From Thinopyrum elongatum (taxonomy: Eukaryota; Streptophyta; Magnoliopsida; Poales; Poaceae), in NCBI GenBank assembly GCA_011799875.1, contig CM022302.1:55903599-55967598 (forward strand): a stretch of DNA of 64,000 bases, written 5' to 3'. Below the pieces are notes generated by a model that was not told where the DNA came from, did not search any database, and was given only the letters and a program-made list of their open reading frames with translations. This document shows, one piece after another, positions 10,776 to 22,048 of the stretch. The number at the start of each line of letters is the position of its first letter. The first letter of the stretch is position 1. The position numbers were made by a program, and so were the translations under genes.

Positions 10776-12737
10776 ATGTCAATCCGTTACAATACCCCAG
10801 TACTGTCTCCTCCAGATACCCGCAAAGACTTTGTGATTTATTGTGATGCATCCTGTGAAGGATTAGGCTGTGTCCTAATGCAAGAGCGTAAGGTGATTGC
10901 TTATGGCTCTCGTCAGTTGCGCCCACATGAAGAGAATTATCCGGTACATGATCTAGAACTAGCTGCTGTGATCTATGCATTGCAGTTGTGGCGACATTAC
11001 CTTCTCGGTAATCGTTGCGAGATCTACACGGATCATAAAAGTCTGAAGTACTTGTTCACTCAACCATCTCTAAACCTCCGTCAGCAAAGATGGATGGAGG
11101 CCATTGCGGACTATGATTTGGGTATTTCCTATACCCCTGGCAAGGCTAACGTGATGGCTGATGCCTTAAGCCGCAAGTCCTATTGCGACAACCTCATGGT
11201 TAGGCGAGCTCAACCTCGACTTTTTGAAGAACTATGCAAGCTGAATCTCCGTATTTTCCCACAGGGCTCTCTAAATAACCTTGTGATACAACCAGATCTT
11301 GAGAAAGCTGTTAAGAATGTGCAAGCTAAAAATGCTGAAGTTGATCTGATGAAGAAAGACCTTCACCTTGTAAAGTACAGGGATTTCTCGCTGTCTGAAG
11401 ATGGAACCTTGTATTTCAGAAACCGCATTGTGGTACCTCGTTTCGAACTCATGACTGACAAAGTAATGAAGGAGGCACATGACACACCATTGTCTATTCA
11501 TCCGGGTAGCACCAAGATGTATCGTGATCTCCGTCAAAGGTACTGGTGGTCTAAAATGAAGCAGGATATTGCTCGATATGTTGCTGAATGTGATGTGTGT
11601 CGTCGCGTTAAAGCAGAACATCAGAAGCCTGCTGGAATTCTGCAACCACTTCCTATTCCTCTATGGAAATGGGATAAGGTTCAGATGGATTTCGTTACAG
11701 GACTTCCCAGGTCACAGAAGGGTCACGATGCTATTCTTGTCGTTGTCGACCAACTCTCTAAAGTTGCACACTTTCTGCCTGTCAAGGAGACTATCACTAC
11801 TAGTCAGTTAGCAGAGTTGTATATCTCCAGAATTGTTTCACTCCACGGTATTCCGAAGGAGATCAGTTCGGACCGTGGCGGTCTTTTCACTTCCAAATTC
11901 TGGGAAAGTTTTCAAACAGCTATGGGAACTCATATTACCTGGAGTTCAGCTTATCACCCCCAATCCCAAGTCCAAGTTGAACGAGTCAATCAAGTGCTTG
12001 AAGACATGCTTCGAGCTTGTGTCATTTCTTTCGGCAAGAAGTGGGAAGAATCTCTCCCATATGCCGAGTTCTCTTATAACAACAGCTATCAAGCCAGCTT
12101 GAAAATGGCTCCCTTCGAAGTTCTATATGGACGTAAGTGTCGAACCCCTCTGAATTGGTCAGAAACTGGGGAACGACCGCTCGTAGGTCTGGATATTATC
12201 CAACAAGCCGAAGAACAAGTTCGTATTGTCCGGGAAAATCTCAAGGCGTCTCAGGACCGCCAGAAGAGCAACTATGATCGCAAACGATGGGGTTTGACTT
12301 ATCAACCTGGTGATCAGGCTTATCTTTGTGTCACTCCTATGAAAGGCACTCACCGTTTTGGAATCAAGGGCAGGCTAGCTCCACGCTATATTGGTCCTTT
12401 CCGCATTGTTGCAAGGCGTGGACAGGTGGCGTATAAATTGGAATTGCCGCCGCAATTCTCTCATATCCACGGCGTCTTCCATGTGTCGCAACTTCGTCAA
12501 TGCTTCAAAGAATCTCCGCGCCGAGCTGTGGATCACGAGATGCTCGAATTGCAAGATGACCTATCTTATAAGGAGCATCCGATCCGCATTCTCGATGAAG
12601 CTGAACGTCGGACCCGCCAGAAAGTTACCAAGTTCCTCAAAGTTCAGTGGTCAAATCATACTGAAGATGAAGCCACTTGGGAACGTGAGGATAATCTTTG
12701 TGCGGAACACCCCGAACTTTTTCCTTCTACCTCTTAA
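10776..12737 (+). CDS. RNase H - integrase - chromodomain polyprotein (gag, PR and RT deleted)
   Basis: An uninterrupted 653-residue frame. RNase H spans about residues 14-135 with acidic residues D24 (YCDAS), E61, D86 (YTDHKS) and D129 (ADALSRK). The integrase follows: zinc-binding H235, H242, C272, C275; catalytic D305 (MDFVTG), D366 (SDRGG) and E402 (VERVN), with the classical 35-residue spacing between D366 and E402. A GPF/GVFHVSQL segment lies at about 540-575 and a C-terminal chromodomain at about 600-645 (LDEAERR, VQWSNH, ATWERED), which in this clade directs integration to heterochromatin. The annotated Met is simply the first one in the residual frame; the real product would have been a larger gag-pol. 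Every catalytic residue is present, so integrase could in principle act if expressed, but without gag and RT the element cannot transpose alone. Confidence 0.93.
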   Translation: MSIRYNTPVLSPPDTRKDFVIYCDASCEGLGCVLMQERKVIAYGSRQLRPHEENYPVHDLELAAVIYALQLWRHYLLGNRCEIYTDHKSLKYLFTQPSLNLRQQRWMEAIADYDLGISYTPGKANVMADALSRKSYCDNLMVRRAQPRLFEELCKLNLRIFPQGSLNNLVIQPDLEKAVKNVQAKNAEVDLMKKDLHLVKYRDFSLSEDGTLYFRNRIVVPRFELMTDKVMKEAHDTPLSIHPGSTKMYRDLRQRYWWSKMKQDIARYVAECDVCRRVKAEHQKPAGILQPLPIPLWKWDKVQMDFVTGLPRSQKGHDAILVVVDQLSKVAHFLPVKETITTSQLAELYISRIVSLHGIPKEISSDRGGLFTSKFWESFQTAMGTHITWSSAYHPQSQVQVERVNQVLEDMLRACVISFGKKWEESLPYAEFSYNNSYQASLKMAPFEVLYGRKCRTPLNWSETGERPLVGLDIIQQAEEQVRIVRENLKASQDRQKSNYDRKRWGLTYQPGDQAYLCVTPMKGTHRFGIKGRLAPRYIGPFRIVARRGQVAYKLELPPQFSHIHGVFHVSQLRQCFKESPRRAVDHEMLELQDDLSYKEHPIRILDEAERRTRQKVTKFLKVQWSNHTEDEATWEREDNLCAEHPELFPSTS

Positions 12738-12773
12738 TTCTCGGGACGAGAATTCTTATTAGTAGTGGAGATT

Positions 12774-15700
12774 TGTAACACCCCCAGTGGTTAGCCACAG
12801 TAATCCCATTTTCAATAATGCCAAGTCAGCATGTTTAACAGTGCATGATCATCATTTGCATCATAATGCATTTCAACTCCTAACTCAAAATTCAAATTTA
12901 GATGAAAGTGAAATATAAAAGTGGTCCAACATAAAAACTAAATTGTTCATTAAATAGCAAATAAATCAGAGACAATTCTAAAATTGAAACCAACATTATT
13001 AAAATTGGATAAGTGACTCGAACAACTTAAAACAGTGGCTGAAAATAACATTTAGTAACCTTTTAATTTATTTAAAACAAATATGAAAAGATATTTACCC
13101 CAAACTAGTTTTTGGTGTTAGGGTATAAAGCACTAGTATTTATGGACTAGGTCTCCCTTTTTACAAAATTCGGTTTGGGGCCTAACTATTTACTAAACAG
13201 AGATATATGAATTAAGAAAAAGAAAAAGACAGAAGAAAACAGAAAAAAAAGAAAAAGTGGGAGAAAACCCCCCGGCCCAGCTGGGCCAAAGCCCAGCCGG
13301 CCGGCCCACCCCATCCCCATAACCCCCACATCCCTGGCCCCCTCCACCGACACACACACACGCACGCCACACACACACTCCCCCCCCCCGATCCGATCCA
13401 GAAAAGGATCGAGATCGTGAGAGAGGCCTCGCCGCTCGCCGCCGGTGTGCCCCGGCTCGTCGCCGACCACCGCCACATAGCCGGGCCACCGCACCGCCGT
13501 CCCGTCCCCGTCGCCACGCCGGACGTCCTCATCATCGCCCCAACGCGCCTCGACGCCGGCGCCCATCCCCGACGCCCTTCGCCGTCGCCGTTGCCTCCTC
13601 GCCTCCTCCTCGTCGCGCCGAACCTCGCCACGCCGACCCCGACTCCTCCCCGAGCCTACCTCGCTCAACTACAGGGCTCGGTGAGCCCTCTCCCCTTCCC
13701 CTCTCCCTCCCGGGCGGATTCGCCGCCGCGCCCCTCAGCTCCCCGCTCGCCGCGACCCCGTGCTCGCCATTGCCTCGCACGCGCGGCCGCGCGCGCTCTG
13801 GGCCATCCTGACCGCGTGCCCCACGCCCGGCCCCGCATCTGCCGCGCCCGAGCCGCGCCTCGTCCGCACACGGCCTCGCCGCTGCCGGTCGTGCTCGCCC
13901 GCCTATGCCGCTTGCGCGTGCTGCTGCTGCTCCGCCTGCCGCTACCGCTCGCCGCTGCGCCGCTCGCCGCAGCTGCCCCGCACGTGCGCCCGCGCGCCGC
14001 TCGCCATCGTCTGCCCGCTCGCCCGTGCGCGCGCGCGTGTTGACCCCGCCGCGCGGACGTGTCCGGCTCTGGACGGGCACAGCGCGGACGTATCCGGCTG
14101 TGCCACTGTCCAGTGGGCCCCCCCAGAATGTTTTAAAAAAAAAGTTAATAGAATAAATAATTAGTTAAGTAATTAATTAATTAGTAAATTAGTTAAGTTA
14201 ATTAATCCTGTTTAATTAGACTAATTAATTAGTTAACTTAACTAACCCTAATGACTGCTGACGTCAGCATGATGTCATGCTGACGTCATCATTTACTATT
14301 CTGGATAATGTTTGATTTAAATAAATTAAATAAATTCCAGAAATCAATAAAAACTTTAGAAAATCATATCTTTTAATCCGTAACTCCGATCGAAAAACTT
14401 TGTACATGAAAATTGCTCAGAACGACGAGACGAATCCGAATGCGCGGTCCGTTCTTCCGTCACACGTCCCTAACTATCCGAACATGCAACCGTTCCTCTC
14501 CGGTCATCTGTCTGACAAATGTCCGGAGACGGGAAAACATTCCCGGATGAATCCCACCTTCGCCAGTATCACCCGGCACTGCGTTAGGTCACCTCCGTCA
14601 CCGCATATTGCCATGATATGCTTTGTGCTGCACTTGTTCGCTGTGTATTTATACTGTTTCCTCCCCCTCTTCTCTTTCGTTAGACCCCGACACCGACGTC
14701 GTCCCCGAGACCGACGCAGCTCCGGAGCCCGGAGACACCACTGACAACCTTGCCCTTGCCGCCGAGCAGCCAGGCAAGCCCCCCCCCTTTTGATCATCCC
14801 GATATCGCCCATTCTAATTTCCCATGCTTGCATTAGAATTGCTGCTGCTGCTGCTGCTTTACCTATTCTGATGCATAGCCTGTTCATTGTAACCTGCTGT
14901 TGATAATTACCTGCATATCCTAAACTGTTTAGTCTAGGCTGGGTAGAGACCTATCAGTGACCCCACTTATCCCGACTGCAGTGCTGGATCGTCAGAAGAC
15001 CCGATCAACGGGAATTGAAGACCAGGCCCCGACACCGCACATCACCCCCCCCCTTAGTTGTAACGACACTGCAGCGTTACTATCGAGTGGCGAGGGTGAA
15101 ACCTCATGTAGCACTTCTGATGTTAACTCTGTAGAGTAGCTATTCGATCGTGGTCATCGAGGGTGATTCCTCCTTCACCGCTTCCGATAACGACGCTGTC
15201 GTACAACACCTCAAGTGTGGACCCAGTGAGGGTGATTCATCCGAGTTCACCTTGACAGACACATCGAGTAGGAATCCAACGAGGGTGATACCTCGGATTC
15301 CCCTGATGTTATGGACACACGGATACTTGGAATGTACTATTGTTACTTGGAAAGGCGGGTCGACCCTGAGGGGTACCCGCGTGTGATGTGAAGGCGGGTT
15401 GCCAGTGTGGTGCCCGAGTGGTGAATACGAGGCGCGGCCGGGCATTCTTAACCCTTGCAGCAAGTCCTCGAGACGGGGCGACGGGGTCACATCTTTCGTG
15501 AGTCTCTGCTCGTTACCGCAAGCCCTAGTCCTAACGATTAGGATATTTGATCCGAGCAGGCCTCTGGCCTGATAGCACTAACCATCACGTGGGCATAGTA
15601 TGGGCGTTCTGCATCGTATGCATCAGCCGAAAGCTCTGTCAGACGTCCAGTTCAGCAGTGCGGCATGGAGTGATTGGCGCCATTTCGGTGGTGCTTGGAT

Positions 15701-16772
15701 CTGGGCCATGTACGCAACGACCCGGAGGGCGAGGGGCGATGGCCAAGACCCCCTTGTGCTTAGGATGTAGACCGGCGGGGACCTCTCTGCTGAGCTGTAG
15801 GTAGGGCTGCGGTGTGTCGTTTGGCCGAGGCCTGGCATGACCCAGGAAAGTGTGTCCGGCCGGAGTTAATCGAGCGTGTTGGGTAAGTTGGTGCACCCCT
15901 GCAGGGAAGAAAACTTCTATCGATAGCCTGTCCTACGGTAAAGGACACTCGGAGTTGTATCCTGATTGATACAATCATTAGAACTGGATACTTGGATACT
16001 ATGGCTCTGGGATTGCTTCTCGCAGGGAGTCGAGAAGGGATCTCAGGACGAGGTTGATGACTGTATGGCTCTGGGATTACTTTCTCGCAGGGAGTCGAGA
16101 AAGGATCTCTGGGTGAGGATGAGACTTAATGATACTGCTTCATTATATTGAACTGTTCTACTCTCTTCTACTGCTGCAAGACCGCTGAAGATGCTAGTCT
16201 TCGATAGGACTAGGCCTTCTCTCTATTCTGGCATTTCTGCAGCCCAGTCCACATATACAGCCTCCCCTTGAAAATGTTGCATATGTAGTGTAGATCCTTG
16301 CTTGCTGAGTACTTTTGAGTACTCACGGTTGCTTTGTTTTCCTTTTCTCCCCATATCAGTTTATCGTGACCAAGATGACGGAGCCCCTGAGACAGCTGCC
16401 CTGCCGACGATCGCTACTACTACTACCCAGAGGATGGATTCTGCTATGAGTTGACTAACGACCAGGAGTAGGATCGGAGGGTCGCAGGCAGGAGGCCTAC
16501 GCCTTTCGATCGTAGTGTTTTATTTTGCCCCGCCTTTCTAAAGGCCTTTCTGTTTCTGTTTCATATCTGTACACAGATATCTGATGCTTCCGCTGACGCT
16601 TGTTCGCAAGCTTATGTATTCGAGCCCTCGAGGCCCCTGGCTTGTAATATAAAGCTTGTATGACTTTATTTATGTTTTAGAGTTGTGTTGTGATATCTTC
16701 CCGTGAGTCCTTAGGCTTGATCGTCTGCATTTGCGTGTATGGTTAGTGCACGATCGGGCCGGGGGCGTCATA
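12774..16772 (+). repeat. 3' LTR of the chromovirus (3999 bp)
   Basis: Starts TGTAACACCC after the purine-rich AGTAGTGGAGAT tract (about 12761-12772). It matches the 5' LTR throughout apart from scattered substitutions, short expansions in the GC-rich block, and a 50-bp segment (14255-14304) containing a palindrome. It ends ...GGGGGCGTCATA, a one-base change from the CACA end of the 5' LTR. Confidence 0.93.
14255..14304 (+). repeat. LTR-specific 50-bp segment with a TGACGTCA palindrome
   Basis: Present in the 3' LTR and absent from the 5' LTR (after position 7831). Bases 14259-14288 form a palindrome with perfect 14-bp arms and a 2-bp centre. Each arm carries TGACGTCA, a well-known bZIP-binding C-box/CRE-type core. 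It is either an insertion here or a deletion in the other LTR. Confidence 0.85.
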
Positions 16773-17199
16773 GGTTATATGATCCAATTATATTAGCATT
16801 GTTGAGAGATTGCACTAGTGAAAGTACGGACCCTAGGCCTCATTTTCAAGCATTGCAATACCGTTTGTGCTCCGTTTTATCAATTGCTACCTTGCTGTTT
16901 TTTTTTGTTCCTATTACAAAAATCAATATCTACTATCATTACTACACTTGTATCACCATCTCTTCGCCGAACTAGTGCACCTATAAAATTTACCATTGTA
17001 TTTGGTGTGTTGGGGACACAAGAGATTTTTTATTATTTGGTTGCAGGGTTGTTTGAGAGAGACCATCTTCATCCTACGCCTCCCACAGATTGATAAACCT
17101 TAGGTCATCCACTTGAGGGAAATTTGCTACTGTCCTACAAAACTCTGCGCTTGGAGGCCCAACACGAGTCTACAAGAACAAGTTGTGTAGTAGACATCA
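16773..17199 (+). repeat. LTR-b, right part
   Basis: Resumes the LTR after the chromovirus, beginning with the second GGTTA copy, and ends GTAGACATCA. It is directly followed by AGCTCTTTTC and a primer-binding site, showing that this LTR serves as a 5' LTR for the next unit as well as a 3' LTR for the previous one. Confidence 0.85.
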
Positions 17200-17470
17200 A
17201 GCTCTTTTCTGGCGCCGTTGCCGGGGAGGTGAGCGCTTGAAGGTATATCTTTAGATCTTGCCATTGAATCTTTTAGTTTCTTGTTTTATTACTAGTTTGG
17301 TTTATAAAATTAAACTACAATAAAGTGGAATTGAGGTGGCCTCATATTATTCGTCTTTATCATGTCTTTCTTGAAAAATGATGGAAAGGAAAATTGTGCT
17401 CAATTGATAGAAGAAGAATTTAATAAAATATTTGGCATAAAATCTTTGAATGATGAGCATGATTGCAATG
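17200..17470 (+). mobile_element. Truncated internal region (primer site plus ORF start)
   Basis: Primer site, leader and the first roughly 37 codons of the family ORF (from 17362, MSFLKNDGKENCAQ), cut off at about 17470 where sequence jumps into the 3' third of an LTR. TTGCAAT occurs at the joint and in both parent sequences, consistent with microhomology-mediated deletion. Confidence 0.75.
17210..17227 (+). other. Primer-binding site, tRNA-Asp type
   Basis: TGGCGCCGTTGCCGGGGA is complementary to the 3' end of plant tRNA-Asp (ending CGGCAACGGCGCCA). Diverged copies lie after the LTR ends at 17814 (about 17826-17843) and 36978 (about 36989-37006), defining the LTR/internal boundary in this family. 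Confidence 0.85.
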
Positions 17471-17814
17471 TTATACCGTTTGTGCTCCGTTTTATCAATT
17501 GCTACCTTGCTGTTTTTTATTGTTCCTATTACAAAAATCAATATCTACTATCCATATTACACTTGTATCACCATCTCTTCGCCGAACTAGTGCACCTATA
17601 CAATTTACCATTGTATTTGGTGTGTTGGGGACACAAGAGACTTTTTATTATATGGTTGCGGGGTTGTTTGAGTGAGACCATCTTCATGCTACGCCTCCCA
17701 CGGATTGATAAACATTAGGTCATCCACTTGAGGGAAAATTGCTACTGTCCTACAAAACTCTGCGCTTGGAGGACCAACATGAGTCTACAATAATAAAGTT
17801 GCGTAGTAGACATC
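17471..17814 (+). repeat. LTR 3' fragment in the tandem chain
   Basis: The last roughly 344 bases of an LTR (compare 16850-17199), ending GTAGACATCA at 17814 and followed by a mutated tRNA-Asp primer site. Its 5' part was lost in the same deletion that truncated the preceding internal region. Confidence 0.8.
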
Positions 17815-20800
17815 AAGCTCTTTTCTGGCGCCTTTGCCGGGGAGGTGAGTGCTTGTAGGTATATCTTTAGATCTTGCAATCGAATCTTTTAGTTTCTTGT
17901 TTTATCACAAGTTTGGTTTGTAAAAGAAAACTACAAAAAAATAGAATTGAGGTTGCATCATATTGTTCATCTTTATAATGTCTTTCGTGAAAATGATGGA
18001 AAGGAAAATTGTGCTCAATTGATAGAGGAAGAATTCTATAAAATGTTTGACAAAAAATCTTTAAATGATGAGCATGATTGCAATGTCGTTGGTATGAACT
18101 CTTTGAATATCCATGGTGCTAATGATATGCAAAGCTACAAGCTTGGGGATGCTATATTTGATGAAGATGATATTTTTACTCCCCCAAGTTTTGATGAGAA
18201 AATTTATTATGATGAAAGCATGCCTCCTAGTTATGATGATGAAAGTTGGTTTGGAAGAGTGTCAACTCTAGGAAGTAATGATCCCACTATTTTGGAGGGT
18301 GTTGAATCTTATTTCCATAATTATGAAAGTGGATTTGGAGAGGTCATGACTTTATTTAGTGATGAATCCACTATTTTGGAAGTGGTTCCAATTGATTATG
18401 ACAACAAAGTTGCTACCTATGATGATTATGCTGATGACATGTATGCTATATTGAATAATGATAACCATGAAACTTGTCATCATGATTTTAATTTCCAATC
18501 ACATGATAGTTATTTTTGTTGAGTTTGCTCCCACCACTATGAATGTGAATAAATTTGCTTATGTGGAGAGTAAAAAAATTTCAATGCTTATGGATCATGA
18601 AAAGAATGCTTTGTGTGATAGTTATATTGTTGAATTCATTCATGATGCTACTGAAAATTATTATGAGAGAGGAACACATGCTTCCACATATTGCAGTAAT
18701 ATCAACATTCCTCTCTTTATGTTGAAAGTTTTGAAGTTGCACTTGTTTTGTCTTCCTATGCTAGTTGATTGTTGTTCCCATAAGTTGTTTCCTCACAAAA
18801 TCCCTATGCATAGGAAGTGGGTTAGGCTTAAATGTGCTATTCATATGCTTCATGGTGCTCCCTTTATGTTTCAATTATTATCTTTTATGCGAGCATCATT
18901 GAAATCATCACGCCTAGCTAAAAGGCATTAAAGAAAAGCGCTTGTTGGGAGACAACCCAACATTTACCCCTACTGTTTTGGTGTTTTCACATGATTAGGC
19001 TACTGTATTAATCATGTTTTATAGGTTTTGTTTCAATAAAGTGCCAAGTAAAGCCTTTGGGATAGTGTGGATGATAGTTGACTTGATTCTGTGCAAAAAC
19101 AGTAACTTTTGCATCCAGTACAGAAATTCCTATCTTTTACTGGAAAGGGGATATTTTTTTTCAATTTTCTACAGTTGATGGGTATACGAATTTTCTACGT
19201 TGTCCTAATTTTTCAGAATATTTGGAGTTACAGAAGTATGACCTTAATTCAGATCTTTACGTACTGTTCTGTTTTTGACAGATTCTGTTTTCAATGCATA
19301 GTTTGCTTGTTTTATGGTTTCTATGGCTTATATTTCTTAAAATAAATTGTGGAAATTGTAGAGTACAGTAGGAATTGTGTGATAACAATTATGAATCTTA
19401 TCTTGACAGTACCAAAGTGAATGATCTTTCTTTATCATACTAACCCATCTCACGAAGTTCCATTAAGTTTTGTGTGATTGAAGTTTTCAAGTTTTGGGTG
19501 AGATATCGATATGAGGAGAATAAGGAGTGACAAGACCCTAATCTTGGGGATTCCCAAGGCACCCCCAAGGTAATATTCAAGTAAGATCCAAGCAACTAAA
19601 CTTGGGGACGCCCCGGAAGGCATCCCCTCTTTCGTCTTCAACATTATCGGTAACCTCACATGGAGCTATATTTTCATTCATCACATGATACGAGTTTTGC
19701 TTGGAGCGTCATTTTATTTTACTAATATTTGCTTGCTGTTATTTGGAATAATGTTTTGTATCTTTTACTTCAATAAAAATGTCAAGTATAGCCTTTGCCT
19801 TGCTTATTTTGCAAGTATATGAGTTGCTGTTTCAAAACAGAAAGTTTATCGCTGTTGCAAAAAATTCTCCAGAAAAGTCAGAATGTGATAAAATGTTGAA
19901 ATGTTTTGCACAATAAGCTATGATAAGTTTTATACAGTTTGGTAAATTTTCCGAAATTTTGGAGTTAGGGAAGTATGAAGAATATTGCACTCTTTACAGA
20001 CTGTCCTGTTTAGACAGATTGCTGTTATGTTTGCATATGTTTGCTTGTTTAATGATTCTATTTGAGGATAGGAGTATTAAATTTGCAGAGGCATTTAGTA
20101 TGCAATGTTAAATAATAATTTTAGTGATTTGCTACAGTAGAGAATGATAAGGTTTTGCATTGATTTATATTAACTTATCTCACGAGTTCTTGTTGAGTTT
20201 TGTGTGGATGAAGTTTTTAAGATTTAGGGAAACCGTGATATAAAAGGAATTAAGGAGACACAAAAGCTCAAGCTTGGGGATGCCCAACGCATCCCAATAT
20301 AATATTTCAAGAAGTCTCAAGCATCTAAGCTTGGGGATGACCCTGTAGGCATCCCACCTTTCTTCATCAACAATTATCGGTTAGTCTCGGTTGAGCCTAA
20401 GTTTTTGCTTCTTCACATGATGTGTGCTATTCTCGGAATGTCATTTAATTTTTGTTTTGCTTGCTGTTTTAATAAAATACTTAGATCTGAATTTTTTTTA
20501 AATAAGAGAGAGTCCTCACATAGCTACCCATTTACTTAACTACTCGCATGATCTTCACTTATATCTTTTTGGAGTAGTTTGTCATTTGCTCTAGTGCTTC
20601 ACTTATATCTTTTTGAGCACGGTGTCCTTTATTATTTTTTAAGAAATTCTCTCATGATTCACTTATATTATTTTGAGAGAAGAAAATTTTTATGCTCACG
20701 TTCTTCACTTAGATGTGTTTGAGCTATCAAATGTAACACATTAAACTAGTCCCAAAGTGATAGATATTCGAGAGGGATATAATAAAAACTTTCATGAAGA

Positions 20801-22048
20801 TCATTGGACAAAATAAACTTGATTCCTTGCAATATTTTTGCGATAAGATGATATAATATGTGAGTCATGTTGATGAGTAATTATGCTTTGGTAAGAATAT
20901 TGATGTTAAGTTTTGTGATTCCCTATGCAAGCACGAAAGTCAATAGTTATGCAATGAAATTATATCCTACTTGTGGTGCATTATTCGGTGTTAGTTATGC
21001 TTAATGCTCGCTTATGAGATTTTTCATTTTTTGGTTGGATGCTTCTTAATATTTTGCTAGCCTTCATTTGCACTAAGTATGATCACTACTTGTGCATCCA
21101 AAATCCTTAAACCAGTTTTGCCATATGAGTCCACTATACCTACCTATATGCGGTATTTCCTTGCCGTTCTAAGCAAATTTGTATGTGCCATCTCTAATTT
21201 TTAAAATAAATTTCTCTTTTGTGTGCTCGTACCGCTCATGAAACGGTAGGGGGTAGCTGATATTTTTCCATGCTAGATGTGTTATTCGCAAGATGAGTGT
21301 TTATTCACTTGTCATTGCACGAGAGTACGGCAAAGGTATTAGGGATGCCCAGTCCCGAAATGGAAAATGAATTTACTTTATGTTGTCAAATAATAAATTC
21401 CTTGGAAAGTGTTGGTATGGACGGCACCCATGGATTCGGTTAGCCGTGGAATGTGAAAGTATGGTGGAAAAAGGAATAAACTTTATTTTCTGTTTGGGAA
21501 CCGCCTATGATATATCTAGCTTGGAAAGTATTAGGAACTACTCGATCGTTTTCGTTGACAGGAAAGGCATGCCACCCAAAATGTTTTATCTCTAAATTTT
21601 TCCCTTTGAGCTCTGGCACCTCTACAAATCCCTACTTCCCTCTGCGAAGGGCCTTTCTTTTTTACTTTATGCAATTTTTATTTTTATTTGAGTCTCCATC
21701 TTCTCTTATAAAGCACCAACTAAAGGGCACTATGATCGTACTTGAGCATTGGATGTACCTAATATGCGAGTGTGTTTCATGAATGGATCAATGATTGAGC
21801 ATAATAGGCTAGGGATAACTTGCTTTAGTGTTGATATTTTGAAAGACATGGTTGTTTGTTGATATGCTTGAGTATTGAAATCTTCATGTCAAAACTAAAC
21901 TATTGCTTTGAATCATATAAAAGTCCAAATGTCCATGCTACAAAAGAAAAGAATATGTGATGAACATGTTAGGCAGCATTCCACATCAAAAATTCTGTTT
22001 TTATCATTTACCTACTCGAGGACGAGTAGGAATTAAGCTTGGGGATGC
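17815..22048 (+). mobile_element. Internal region, copy 2, of the pol-less LTR retrotransposon
   Basis: Runs from a primer site (about 17826) through the family ORF, AT-rich DNA with the inverted GGGGATGCC/GGCATCCC motifs (about 19598-19627, 20270-20293, 20328-20356), to the purine-rich end before the LTR at 22049. From about 20600 on it differs from copy 1 and resembles 42544-43453, so two subfamilies have probably recombined. No pol domain was seen. Confidence 0.75.
17947..18931 (+). pseudogene. Unknown acidic ORF of the LTR family, frameshifted
   Basis: A 191-residue acidic, Asp/Tyr-rich frame (17947-18522) that reads on in another frame to 18931. Comparison with the related frame at 37105-37860 shows one extra T in a T-run near 18515-18519, which shifts the frame; the two parts together match that protein's C-terminal half. 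Relative to it, this copy has about 70 more residues in the middle (including two TILE-type repeats). I see no zinc knuckle, protease or other domain I recognise. It lies where gag normally sits, so a diverged gag-like role is possible but not shown. Confidence 0.6.

Larger units (their letters stand above)
6387..16772 (+). mobile_element. Tekay-like chromodomain Gypsy retrotransposon, internally deleted
   Basis: A complete insertion of 10,386 bp flanked by the 5-bp target duplication GGTTA (6382-6386 and 16773-16777). Joining the flanks restores the host LTR as seen near 23290. LTRs are 6387-10291 and 12774-16772, both starting TGTAACACCCCC and ending GGGGCGTCACA (last bases changed to ATA in the 3' copy). 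A primer site for initiator tRNA-Met follows the 5' LTR. The internal part is only about 2.5 kb: gag, protease and reverse transcriptase are missing, but RNase H, integrase and chromodomain form one open frame. The LTRs differ by scattered substitutions and a few indels, so the insertion is fairly recent. Clade (Tekay) is inferred from the chromodomain, tRNA-Met primer and very long LTRs. Confidence 0.93.

Noticed and set aside
17362..17718. A 118-residue frame starting like the family ORF
   Set aside because: Chimera created by the ORF-LTR deletion joint at 17470; the second half is LTR.
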